Positions 43,710 to 54,371 of a stretch of 64,000 nucleotides of DNA are shown one piece after another; within the stretch, counting starts at the first letter, position 1; every line of letters begins with the position of its first letter. The notes under the pieces were generated by a model. The model did no database searches. It had not been told where the DNA came from and saw only the letters and a list, made by a program, of their open reading frames with translations. The position numbers were made by a program, and so were the translations under genes. The stretch comes from Leptodontidium sp. MPI-SDFR-AT-0119 (taxonomy: Eukaryota > Ascomycota > Leotiomycetes > Helotiales > Leptodontidiaceae): positions 62,001 through 126,000 of the forward strand of contig JAHLEZ010000035.1 of assembly GCA_020726505.1 (NCBI GenBank), written 5' to 3'.

Positions 43710-44649
43710 ATGACAAAAGTCCCCACCCACCACGCCCTCCCAACACCGCAAGAAGATCTAATAACAGTCGTCGAAAGTCGGGCCCGGGAATGGCATTTCC
43801 ATATCTACTTCTTGATCCAGTCACCGATTGAGACTGCAGCTGCTCTTGCTCTTCGTGATGCTGTTTTGAGGCTACGTCGTGATGGTATGTAATGCAAACT
43901 CAAGTCGAAGAAAACCCCACTACTTGCGTAGCATCAAAGCATGATTGAAAGTTTGGGAAGATTTTGATGAAACTGATGCTAACTCTTTCACATAGGTGCA
44001 TTCGTTGCAGTTCCTTTACATAGGGTTAATACATATCCTATTGGACCTCATCCTGCTGGGTCTTATGAGAGTAAGAGCTTGATATCCTAGCGAGAGACCG
44101 CTTTGGGCATTCTCGTGGAGAGGGATGCTGTTCGATGCAAGTGAAAGCTGATTTGTTTGATTTGATATATAGTATGGGTTCCAGACTCTTCGTTCTCTGA
44201 TGTGTATTTTTACTTGGCATCTAATCGAGGAGACCTTAGGTGAGTCTGGCCATGCTCTTGCAAACTATATCATGTTACTCGTGGAGTGAGTTCTTAGGCA
44301 CTTTGTCTCCACATTTCTCTCTCGGGGCGTATGGGCAACGGCACACAGCTTGAACACACCATCAGACATAATCTCTAACACTGTCAATAGCGTCCTCATC
44401 CACCCCCTAACGTCAAACCAACGTCGCGACCACGACGCTCGCGCAGGCTGGCTAGGCAAGCCCTGGCCAATCTACCTCGACAGTCTCCCTCGAGATGGAC
44501 CAGTTCCATTACAATACCCTGAACTGGGTCTTGGATACAGTGCGCCCCCGAAAGAAGATTTGTCTCTCGAGGAGAGGCGAAGACGCGGTGCGGAGGTGGA
44601 GGCACTTCTGGCTAGTGATCCCGAAGCTGCTCCTGCTCCGGAAGACTAG
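43710..44649 (+). CDS. DOPA 4,5-dioxygenase family protein
   Basis: Four exons (43710..43884, 43996..44070, 44173..44239, 44391..44649) give 191 residues, with all introns GT..AG and phases matching. Start MTKVPTHHALPTPQEDLITV. Conserved elements in order: EWHFHIYFLIQS near residue 26, then PIGPHPAGSYEIWVPDSSFS and DVYFYLASNRGDLSVLIHPL, followed by TSNQRRDHDARAGWLGKPWP. The repeated histidines (WHFH, IHPLT) and DH.ARA.WLG are the signature of fungal/plant L-DOPA 4,5-extradiol dioxygenases, Fe(II) enzymes that open the catechol ring to betalamic acid-type products. Many fungal members act on unknown catechols, so the substrate is inference. It is probably cytosolic. The acidic Ala/Glu-rich C terminus may be disordered. 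Confidence 0.9.
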
Positions 44650-45099
44650 ATGGTGTATTTTCCAATGTAAGGAAAACAGAGGTGCGTTTTTGAATGGAGA
44701 ACTGGCACCGGGGCGGGTTGTGGAGAAGACTAGCCTGTGTGCTTGCTCCTTCCACGGGATTGAAACGGACATGAATTGATTGAGGATGCACAGAGCCAGA
44801 ATACTTGGAGATGAGAGACCTTGATGTTCATATTCCAGACGACTATCTGCTGTTTATTGAATTCGCGGACGTGCCCTCTAGCCTCGAAAAGCGTCTTCTT
44901 TCTTCTTTTAGTCAGTCAGACGAGACATTCGTTGTCCTCTACGGGGCAATCACTTTCGGAATAATCGCCAGATGAGAAATACTTCTCTCCGCAGTCGTAG
45001 TCGCTACTACCGCCTTCATCCACGGACTCAGACTGCACTGCGCGGCGCAGCTTTCTTTTCACCAGGACCTGATTTTGATTGCCAATGTCTAACTTTTCC
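44650..45099. other. Gene-free stretch
   Basis: 3' side of the dioxygenase gene; nothing else recognised. Confidence 0.5.
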
Positions 45100-46080
45100 T
45101 TTCCCTGCAGGACCTACATCTTTGAATCCCATTCCGATCGACCATCCTTGAAACCATGTGTATCAAATTTCAGCCCCTTGTTCAACATTATACTCAACGC
45201 CTTGCTCACATTCCTGCTCAACGAGTGCCTTCTGTGCTTCACCCCGCTTCTTCGCTTCTTCCAAATCCTTCCTTCTATCTTTGCGCTTGCCTTCCTTGGC
45301 AATAACGTGGTATTGAACTTTTCCTAGTCAATTCCGTGAGTCGTTGGAACTCGTCCAGCATCATGAAAGCATCTGGGACTCTCAGCTGGTCAAAACTGCC
45401 ACCCCCATTCGCGGCAACCCTTTCGGTTTCTTGCTGCATTGATTCCATCATCGAGTGCATTAGTGCATTTGTCATGGGATTTCCGAAGCTCATCCACATG
45501 ACAACGAACTTCGATGACTAGTATATGTCCTACATTTGCTTGACTTGCCAATTCCTTTCTGCGTTGTCCTCCTAGTTGATGCATATTGCATCCGCCTAGA
45601 TATGAGAGATATTGCGGAATGGATTCAACTGCCGCAGAGCTTGGAATAAGTTCTCCGTCACTTCAATAAGGTAGTAACTCTCAGCCTGGTCGTCATCGGG
45701 ATTGTTTAGCAGAAGACAGGGCGTCTCGGCGCCCTCGGATCCCCCCAGACGTATGATAATGCAACATACGGCGGTGCTAATGCAAGAGGATACATCTCGA
45801 TGGCTACCTTGACAACAAAAGCGCGTTCATTATCGAGGCGGAATTTTGCATCCTCTTCGGACTGTTGTAGATCTTCTAGCGTGAAGAGGAGATCCTCGAA
45901 CGTACCGCGGTTGAGGATTTTAAGCAGACGGATCTCCCTCTTGCTTGCATTTAGTGATTGTTAAGGGTATTGCCCTTCGGCAGCAGTGCCTCGGCCAACG
46001 AGGTTCTAACGATAGAAGTCTTCGTAAGTCCTACGAGGCGCGTCTGCGTTGAAATCTATGAGCCTCGAGCATATAAATAA
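45100..46080 (-). pseudogene. Decayed HET-domain gene
   Basis: The minus strand, read in shifting frames from about 46080, gives ASKREIRLLKILNRGTFEDL, FTLEDLQQSEEDAKFRLDNE, PPYVALSYVWGDP (the LSY.WGD motif), CLLLNNPDDDQAESYYLIEV and TENLFQALRQL. TAG follows where W fits in ISHI*ADAICIN, then more TAGs where Q is expected. Later pieces (MMESMQQETERVAANGGGSF, MMLDEFQRLTEL, then frame change to KEGKRKDRRKDLEEAKKRGE) complete it. At least two frameshifts and several stops are present. A possible upstream exon on the same strand reads LNLTPEGDRLFRLLR near 46,290 and runs toward MGKSPL. The motifs show it was a HET gene; it cannot be functional. Confidence 0.75.
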
Positions 46081-46330
46081 AGAGGAGACTTACCCATTGT
46101 CTTGAAGATGTCAATATATAAGCGCAACAACGGGTGAGTAAAGTTTACAAAGGGGTTTTTGGGGAGGTGGTTACTAAAGAGTAAATCGGGGTGCTGACTT
46201 ATAATCACCTTTCGCCTCTTTTTAGAGACCGTATTGCCTTAGCGCAGTAGTCTGAACAATCGATCACCCTCGGGCGTCAAGTTCAGGAAATCACATTGCG
46301 TATAATTAGTGTGTGAAATCCAACAAATGG

Positions 46331-48555
46331 GCTTGGCGCCTCGTTGTGGGGTCATTTAGCTTAGAATGCGGGTCGTGCCGTGTCGTGAGATTGTGGCTGT
46401 TGATATTATTATAAATAGGAATAAGGCTAGGAGCTGAAACACATCGTAGAGCATATATAGATGTAATTAAAGGGAGAGCTTGCGAGGAGTAGCAAAAGAA
46501 AAACCAGAAAGCGCAGGAAACACTAGGACGAATGCTCGGTGATTGTTGCCTGAATTAATCAGTATTTCTTCACTAACAAATGGTGCTTTAGCTGGAGCTA
46601 AGGTTAGAGCAGCAGCTAAGCCTGCAATTCTTGTCTGACTTCAACGACCCACTGAGTTCTGTCAAAGGTCTCGATGTGGTCGGCACCAATTCTACAGGTT
46701 TTAAGAATGCGGCGGGGACCGTCGCGTGACCGGTCCAATGAATAAACGTTCCATCACTGCTGTACCCAAGTCTTGGGTTAGTACTGAGGCCATTGAGTTT
46801 CTCGTTTCTCGTTTCTCGTTTCAGCAAACCAATTGATGTTCCATGCCCAACGCCATTATCCAACCACCAATCATGAGATAAGAACCAGGGCCGGCCAGAC
46901 GAGCACGGTAAACAAATCGGATCAGTAGATCCGACGAATGTCTCGTTTGTTCACAAACTTTCATATTCTCCTCCGTTAGGAAATAATACCGGCGATTTCT
47001 AGCGATTTATATCGGACGATGCTAGGCACGGGAAGGTTGCAAAATGCTGCCGTTCGTAAAGAGTTTAAGGCGCAATCGTTCCCCTGATCGTACAGAGTTC
47101 ATCTTCGTTTTTTTACTCCTCGATTGTCGAGCACACTGCAACCAGTGGACGAGACTATAAAGTCAGCATCGCGGATCAGGCTTCCAACTTGATTGTTCCA
47201 GGGATGCTACATTCGCGAATTAATAAAAATAGTAATGGCTGCCACTGCTATATTTCATCCCAAAGTTTAACGCATTCATCACCCACCACCCTCGTCCTGC
47301 CTGCATCCTCTGACTCTTCCATCCACCTCTATCCATCAACCTAGCAGCAATATAAACCCATTTCTAACCCTTCCTTTCTAGTTAGTATGGCCCCGCGTTA
47401 AGCAAACCGAAACATCCAAAAAGTTGGGCGGCAACGCTTGGTACTAAAAGACGAAAGTAAGTAAGCTATTCACACAGGTCGTTTACTTTAACTAATCGTT
47501 GGTAAAAGCGCGGCCACAAGGTATTAAGAAAGAACGACCGCAACTTTCTTCTCATAAAAGCGCACGCCTCCAGGAACGAACTGTATCCAACAAGAACACG
47601 AACACCAATCTCAAGCACCCACTTCACTCCCCAACCAGCAATACTCCCGGAAAAGAGGCATGGCTCTCTCCTTCTTCCAGTATGCTACAAAGCTAACTCA
47701 AGTCAAGTTTCCACGGGCCGGGAAACGAAAACGAAAACGAAAACGAAAACAATCGCAAGAAGACGCAGCCCCCCATTTCGTCGTCTGTAATCCTTCCATC
47801 AAAGCAAATGAGTGGCCAAATTTGGCCAAGACCCAGCTCGGTGTCCATACACCGCGAATGACCAATACCCCTGCCAAATTTTGAACTCAAGTCTGATCAG
47901 TCCCATCCACGGCGATTCTGCCCTCGACTGCTGCTATGACGATATTCAAGGCCAACCCCGCCATTGCCCTAATCTCACGCAACATATTTCTAACTGCTCT
48001 TCCATTGTCAACCACGCCCAATCTCCCATACCAACACTCAGCAGGGGAACTGGAATTCAGGGATGGACAGTTGTAGAGACATTCCAAGGTTATATGAGTT
48101 GTCTATAAGGACATCCTGAGCGTGCAAAAAAGTATGAGAACTCAACCATAAACCGATCCGGATTCTGGCCAGTTGCGTTCTGTCGAACAAAGCTATTTTT
48201 TCTGAATTGCGTAGATAATCCAATTGTTCTTGTTCTCAGACCTCTATCACCAAGCACACAAGCCAGGATCGATGATATACAGTCCCAGGCCGATCACGAG
48301 CACCCACCAACTCCTATACATAACCAGAACCACTCTACTGCGCGAGCCCATCGAAGCCCCTCAGGTACGGTAGAGTCGGCACTAGTTGTGGAGTACAATA
48401 CCAGGAACTGCCCTTCCAAAGCTTCCTCAAACGAATATGATGTAACTAAAATCTCCAGTTCCAATTGCCACATTTCTTTTTTATCTGGAGTTGGCAGTTC
48501 CCGCTGCAAGCAGTATTGGAAAGTACTGTCCCAAGTGTTATGGCATACACGGCCT
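46331..48555. other. Gene-poor stretch with microsatellites
   Basis: No supported gene. TTTCTCG x3.5 at 46798..46822 and a GAAAAC-type hexanucleotide run at about 47721..47750. Around 47387 an ATG begins a short frame with an early TAA, a GTAAGTAAGC donor and Lys/Asn-rich downstream pieces (KNTNTNLKHPLHSPTSN); this could be a decayed gene but is not called. Confidence 0.5.
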
Positions 48556-50681
48556 CTACACGATTTCGATGACAACCGGCTCTAGATTGTCAAACCAAGA
48601 TTTGATCCTAATCACACCCATCCCTAGCCTCCGATATTCGTTCACTTTCTGGTCGGTTGGAACAAGAAATAGGACCCAACTAATCCAGCACAGGCAATTG
48701 TCCGTGTGTGCGATTCTCGCACAATAAATGTCAGTTTCTGACATGCTCAGCGAATCCTCCTGATCAAGACAAGCCCATCCAATTGAAAAGTCGCTGACAT
48801 TATCGTGCACACAGTGAAGGCACGCATCCTCAGGAAAATATTCGCAGGCCAGTCGATCTGTCTTCCCACCAAAAGATTCTATTTTCCGGACTGAAGCACG
48901 AATCTTCATAGCGTATGGCATCCAGTCCAGCGGCAAAATGTACGGATGCACTTCGGGCAAGGGAAGGTCACTAATACCAAGAAAGTTGATATCTGAAATA
49001 TGTTGGTCATCAGCAAAGCGGTGGTCTTCTGGTGTCTTGGCCGGAAAGTGCAAAGGGCCATCATAACATGGCCAAGCCCATGATGGTGCACGTCTCGTTT
49101 TCGGGCGTCGAAGTTTGGCATTAATACCTAGCCAGAGAAGCCCGCAATGTATATCCTCGGACCATATACCGGCGAAATATGAGTACCCTGTGCGTTTTTG
49201 AAAATTCGATGCAATACCTGCAATTGCTGGGAGTTTGTCAGACTCCTTTGTCAGATAACATAAGGAATATCTCTCCACAATGTTGAGCCATTCATCCACG
49301 GCTGACCAAGGGCGGTTCTTGGCTTCGACGCAACTATATGAGCCTCTCCGAAACCGACTCGGCATCGAAGAAGGTGGTGGTAATATAAATCTTTGATCCT
49401 CCAGAGGCAAGAGGCTGCCAGGCTCCGATAGGATTCCATGACTGTCTTCCCAGTAGATCTCGGATTTTGCAAAATGTAGGATCCGCATAGAGAGAAATCG
49501 CTCTTGAAGCACCCATCCTCGTTGACTGAGAGGACTATCATCGACATCAAGCTCAAAGATCCCCGGTAAGCGAAGAAAGGAAGTAAATGGGGCATCTCTG
49601 ACCGAACACCCGGCAGGGCGCAAATTTACCTCGACAATTTGGGGCTCCTTTAACGCCGACGAGAGAAATCCCTTAGTATTCGAACTGGGATGGTGGATGG
49701 CAAGAGTACATAGAGAGTTTTGGTAGATCTCTCCCATTTGTGCAGATTCTTGAGACCAATCAGATAGGTCGTCTTGAAGAATGCATAACGCATCAATCCA
49801 GAGATACTGAACAGACATACTTCTCGCCACCATCACCGCGTCCCCGAAAATCTTAGGCATATCGTTTAAATCGATTCTTTGACAGTGAGTTGTCAACGTC
49901 TCCCTCGTTGTCGTAAACCAAGGCCTGGCCCCCCAGCGGTAGCTCAATGTGAAATAATCACCCTTTTCGCCAAAATCAGTTATTCGTAATCGAATAGGAG
50001 CTGTCAACCTGGAATTATTAGATCCGAGATCCAGTACTCTTGTAGGAAGAGTAGGTTCTGAGTAGCAGGCTGATCGTTTAATGCTGTCTCTTAACCACTG
50101 CTGCATTAGATGAAACTTTTCTTCCCCCTTCGGTTTCTGATCCTCGGGTATCCGGTAGTTAGCTGCAGCGGGTTCTAGAGGTGTCAGTCACGAAATGGAA
50201 GCAAGATACGTCTCCGTAATTATTCGAGGATACCTCACATACCTTGGGAGGAGAACCAATTAAGGTTGCAGTGCGTTATGTTCGTAAGTCCAACTATGAC
50301 ATGCAGGTAGCGTAGAGAATTCTTCTTCTCCCTGGTCAAATAATTTGGTAAAGCCAGCATCTCGCTCTTCCTATCGTCCACAATTTGTATGGTGTCCGGC
50401 GCCATTTGGTTCCAATGTGGCCTAGAACTAGCACGCTCCAGGATCTCTTCGTCAATTTCCTGATGGTCAAGCTCCGTGAGATAGCCATCCCCGAAGGATC
50501 TGCGAATCCCATCTCGAATAAGGCGGCATAGATTGCATGTCCCAGCTGAAGTCAACAGATCGCGATAAGAATGGTGGTTATATTCGGGCAAACTCAGTTC
50601 GTTTGCAGCAAGCTGCCCAAAGTCAATGCTCTTACACTTTGCACATAACATCATAGAAGGCTTGATGAGTGATTGCTGCAT
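48556..50681 (-). CDS. Intact HET-domain protein (685 aa)
   Basis: Two exons (50681..50243 and 50174..48556) spliced through GTATGT..TCTAG, phase 1, giving 685 residues. The N-terminal exon has a cysteine-bearing segment (CAKCKSIDFGQLAANELSLP) and TSAGTCNLCRLIRDGIRRS, usual ahead of HET domains. The HET core follows: FTLSYRWGARPW, then DLNDMPKIFGDAVMVARSMS, VQYLWIDALCILQDDLSDWS, QESAQMGEIYQNSLCTLAIH, and later SQRGWVLQERFLSMRILHFA with EIYWED. The C-terminal half has DKLPAIAGIASNF, GYSYFAGIWSEDIHCGLLWL and APSWAWPCYDG, typical of this subgroup. HET proteins drive vegetative incompatibility and programmed cell death on non-self contact. Unlike the other three HET loci here, all motifs appear intact. 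An LTR-like remnant sits about 70-320 bp upstream. Confidence 0.92.
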
Positions 50682-50759
50682 CCTCGTCGGGTCTCAGTCC
50701 CAAACATGGGAACGGGTGGTGCGAATATTTCTTTGAAGAGCCATGCATGGCAGCGCTCT

Positions 50760-50998
50760 AGGTCTAACTCGTCAGCCAAACAAGTTATCTAAGTAGGTCA
50801 CGGGTCAGATCACTAATCATTCTAGTAAATTAGTAGCGGAAGAGTTGCTGTTCTAAGACTGTAACTACTGATGCTGATATGTATTTATAAGTAATAGGTA
50901 GCTGTAGGTAATAAAGTAGTCAATAGAGTCATCCAGCCCGTGACTCAACACGTGACTAATATGCCAAGGAGGTCAAAACAGCTCACCCTATTCTAACA
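50760..50998 (-). repeat. LTR-like remnant (TGTTAGAATAGG..)
   Basis: Minus strand from 50998: TGTTAGAATAGGGTGAGCTG, TTTTGAC, then GTGTTGAGTCACGGGCTGG and an ACTTATAAATACAT TATA-like box. The first portion resembles the remnant beginning at 33860 (shared TGTTAGAATA, CTGTTTTGAC, GAGTCACGGG). The 3' limit is not clear and no TSD was found. It lies in the upstream region of the intact HET gene. Confidence 0.4.
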
Positions 50999-52552
50999 CG
51001 CACAAGTAGTAACGAGCCTGCCACCCAAAGTCCGTGTTTTTTTGGTCATTTCATTATCTGGTATAGCTCATTACATTTTGTTGTAATCTCTTCACTCTAT
51101 TCATCCCCCGTCCCTCATCACGTCTAAATGAGGTTTCCCACCACTCACGTATCGCGCTGCCTTTCAATACACTCATGTAACTTCTTACAAGTGCGGCATT
51201 CGGAGCACAAGTTGTGATTGATCTTGACGCAAATTGATCGTATTAGTGTACAAGAGAAGAAGGCGAATTGAACTTTGGACTTGTTTGGTTGCTTTTATAT
51301 CGTAAAGCTAGTAGTTTGAAACGAAAACTTTCTCCCTTCAACTTCCTCGTTTTTTTCCGATCTCCGTGTTCGTTTAAATCATTCGAAAATATGACACACC
51401 AAAACCGTTATCTCAACGACTACAAGTATAAAGTGTTCCTAATAGGTGCTACGTTAAATAATCAATCCAGCAATCAGACACTTTCAATCACAATATTCCA
51501 ATCTATTCTCTTCACTTATCATCATCCATTTCTCACATTCCAAAAAAAGAAAACCCCTTCTGCAAATCTCCCTCCTCCCAGCTGCGATCCCCACACTCGA
51601 CTTGCTTGGACACGCAAACCACTCACACTCTCTGTAGCTGACTCGCCAGTCGTGGACCGTCTATCTGTCAACCAGACCCCCAGTTCCCTTTTCATCATCT
51701 ACTGGAGCCCGCGATCTCCGCAAGAAAATCGCATTAAAAGCTCCACCTTCGTGAGTTTCTTTCCACCCCGTACTACTTCCCGTATTCCAAAATCACTTCT
51801 GTTCTTTCTGTTTTGTAGCAGTAGTTCACCGACATGAACCTTTTCCGTCTATCACTGGTGGATTGAGTGTTCCGCACTGAATCCTGAATTGCAAACAAGA
51901 TGGCGAGATTGGGAAAGAAAGAGGCGGGTTCTTGTAGATCTGCCTGGAAAAGGTTATGTTGATGGGCTGTAGCCTCCCGAAGTATTAAATATAAGTCAAT
52001 ATCCATGAACAGAGTTGACAGAGTGGAGTATTTGCGCCAGTGCTGAGTATTCTCAACTCCGTCAAAAGATACCTCTCAGAAGCTCATCCGTCAGGTGCAG
52101 CCGCGCTCGACCAATGGATCATATTCCTCTATAACAGGAAATGGAATGCAGAAGTTATAAAAGTTGCGAGGGACGTGGAGTAGAAAAGGTGACGAGAGGA
52201 GCTAATGAGGATAGAAAATATGTCGTCTCGCTTACTGTACTGCGAAGTAAACATGGGGAGATAAGATAAGATCGAATTTGGCAAAAGGACGGCAGTATAC
52301 GCATCACAGCAGCATTAAAGGAGACCAATCGAGTTGTGAGCGCTGCGTAAAACTGAGCCGAGAGAGAGAGAGAGAAAAACAAGTTCGTATTTGGTATCAC
52401 CGCAACTAAGAAGCCCAAAACCAAATGAGGCCTAAAGATATTTCTTTCCATATCCATCCCACCCACCAATCTAACCCAAGCCCGAAAAAACACAAAACTC
52501 GCTAAAATATCACCAAACATCCACTTCCAAGTGTATTTCAGCTCATCTCATC
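50999..52552. other. Gene-free stretch
   Basis: CT-rich plus-strand frame at 51268-51837 looks like leader or low-complexity sequence, not a gene. A GA dinucleotide run lies at 52360..52375. Confidence 0.55.
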
Positions 52553-53432
52553 TCACTTCCTACTCCTCTCCCCCAAATCCCCCTCGTCGCCCAAATTCAA
52601 ATACGCACCATATTCCACCCTTCCTCTTCCCCCACCCCCACCAAACTCCCCACCTATCCCCCTCCTCCCCGGCCCAAAAGTCCCACCCCCAAACGTCCCC
52701 CCCTCACTCTCAAGCAGCGGAATCTCTCTAAACTGCGCATCTCTGATCCCGCCCTCAAGCCTAACCGCACTCTCCCCGGTCTCAGGGATATGAAATAGTC
52801 CCTCTCTAGGACTAGGAGTCCAATCCGGGCTCCTAACCGGCCCACCAGGCAGCGGTACGGGATCACTCCTTCGTCGAGAGGAACTCGCCATCCGCCCCAT
52901 GCCGAGACCTTGAAGCGCGCAGGTGAAGCTGGATCGCCTGTCGCCGTCGCGCCCGGCGTCGAGTTCGGCGGCGGAGGGGGAGGAGATTTGGCTTAGTTGG
53001 GAGATGTCGCTTGCGTCGCTCCAGTTGCGGCCGTGGTGGCTTGGTCAGCGGCTTGTTTGGGGGGGAGATCTGGGAGACTTGCGAACTGCGGTGTTCATGT
53101 TCGGAGGTGCGGTGTTCTGAGTGATGGGTTTGGAGGGGGAGGTCGAAATACCCTGCGTTGGGGTTGTGGTGCATTGGTAGGGTGGAGTCAAGGGAGGGGT
53201 TTCGATGCCCGCCGCCGCTAAAGCTAAATAGGTATTGGGATTCGGAGCTCGAGACGGGGTTGTAGCCTCTTTGATAGTGTCTGTGTAGTGGGGAGGTTGG
53301 GGAGAAGGGGCTTGTGAAGGTGGGTGGGCTGCGGGGGCTGTTGGCTTCGACTTCGTGGGCGTAGGTTGTTGAGGAAGGGTTATGGGAGTTGTAGGGACGA
53401 CGGATACTTCCTGATGCTTCCGAGGTGGTCAT
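52553..53432 (-). CDS. Low-complexity Ser/Pro/Gly-rich protein with a frame change
   Basis: Start ATG 53432 (MTTSEASGSIRRPYNSHNPS). The first frame is Ser/Pro/His-rich (SPTSPLHRHYQRGYNPVSSS, NPSLDSTLPMHHNPNAGYFD) and runs well to about 53040. There the sensible reading moves to another frame: HHGRNWSDASDISQLSQISS, AELDAGRDGDRRSSFTCALQ, then REGLFHIPETGESAVRLEGG, QFREIPLLESEGGTFGGG and a Gly/Arg tail ending in SRK at 52553. The change could be a 109-bp intron (GTATTTCG..GACCAAG), or a sequencing or real indel near a run of seven C. If spliced, the product is disordered and perhaps 245-255 residues long. Family unknown. Confidence 0.55.
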
Positions 53433-54371
53433 CAATTCTTCTCAGAACTTCCTCTAGTGTAGATGGAAAATACAGCGGGTTTAATTTGGGATCTTCCTAG
53501 CTCTCGCTATAGCAAAGCGCTAGGTGAGCGGGAGTTCAAAGCCTCGACACAAGTGTGAGAGTTTGTCGGGCCCAGAGGTAGCTGAGCGGAAGAATGCAAA
53601 GCAGTATCGTGAAGAGTTAGTTGATGATTTATTCCTTTTGTTGGTGGACTCGTCGCCGCCGTCGAGGAAGTCTCGGATGTCGAAATGGGCTGTGGCCGGG
53701 TTTGTAAGCCTCTGTTGCTAGGCCGCGGCTTCGTCGGGCACGCTTTGAAGGCGTGAGGGATGCATCTTGACCTAAGAATCGTCGGTGGATGCCATCTCTA
53801 ATACGACACGGCGACGTAGCCCGAGGATGCGGTTGCGTGAATCTAGATCCGGCGTGGTACCGGAGGCTTGTCGAGGAATATGATGAGGCTGGCGGAAATT
53901 TCGTTTGACAAGAATTGTGAGCCTCGCCTTAGAAACGGTCGGTCTTCTGGGGAAACATTTTCCTAGTATGTGCCTTGAATATCCTTCGATAGGCGTGATT
54001 GTGGATCCCAAGCACCGACCTAATTCCTGGTTGTTCTTATATGTTGACCAAATCACCGAACTTCATTGTTGATGCTAATCAATGGAACTTCGCAACTGAG
54101 ACAATTCATTCAAAATATCTTCAAACCGAAACAGACAGTAAGAGAGATCTATTGTTTTGGACAATGGCAATGGTACAGCGAGCCGCCGGAGTGTAGGAAG
54201 CAAGATGTCTCTAATCCAAGTCACTTGTCCCCAGTGCTGAGGTACGTGATTAAACGACAGCCACACCCGAAGAATGGCATGGACTTCCAAAGAATTCGGA
54301 CTTCCTCCCCGAAAGAAAATCATCCAATCCCAAATAGAAAAAAGGGAATTCAAATTTCCTTGCGCTTAGTA
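53433..54371. other. Gene-free stretch
   Basis: Short frames on both strands; one (plus, about 53524-53720) resembles a basic/helical fragment (ERKNAKQYREELVDDLFLLL) but has no ATG start. Nothing called. Confidence 0.5.

Noticed and set aside
47387..47884. Possible gene with MAPR start and GTAAGT donor
   Set aside because: Early TAA, low complexity and no continuous spliced frame; recorded only as a possible relic.
51268..51837. 189-residue plus-strand open frame
   Set aside because: CT-rich, composition like a UTR, no domain, and its Lys/Ser/Pro/Phe runs follow base composition.
53524..53721. Possible basic-region fragment (ERKNAKQYREELVDDL)
   Set aside because: Starts at GTG, too short, and no leucine zipper or other bZIP continuation.
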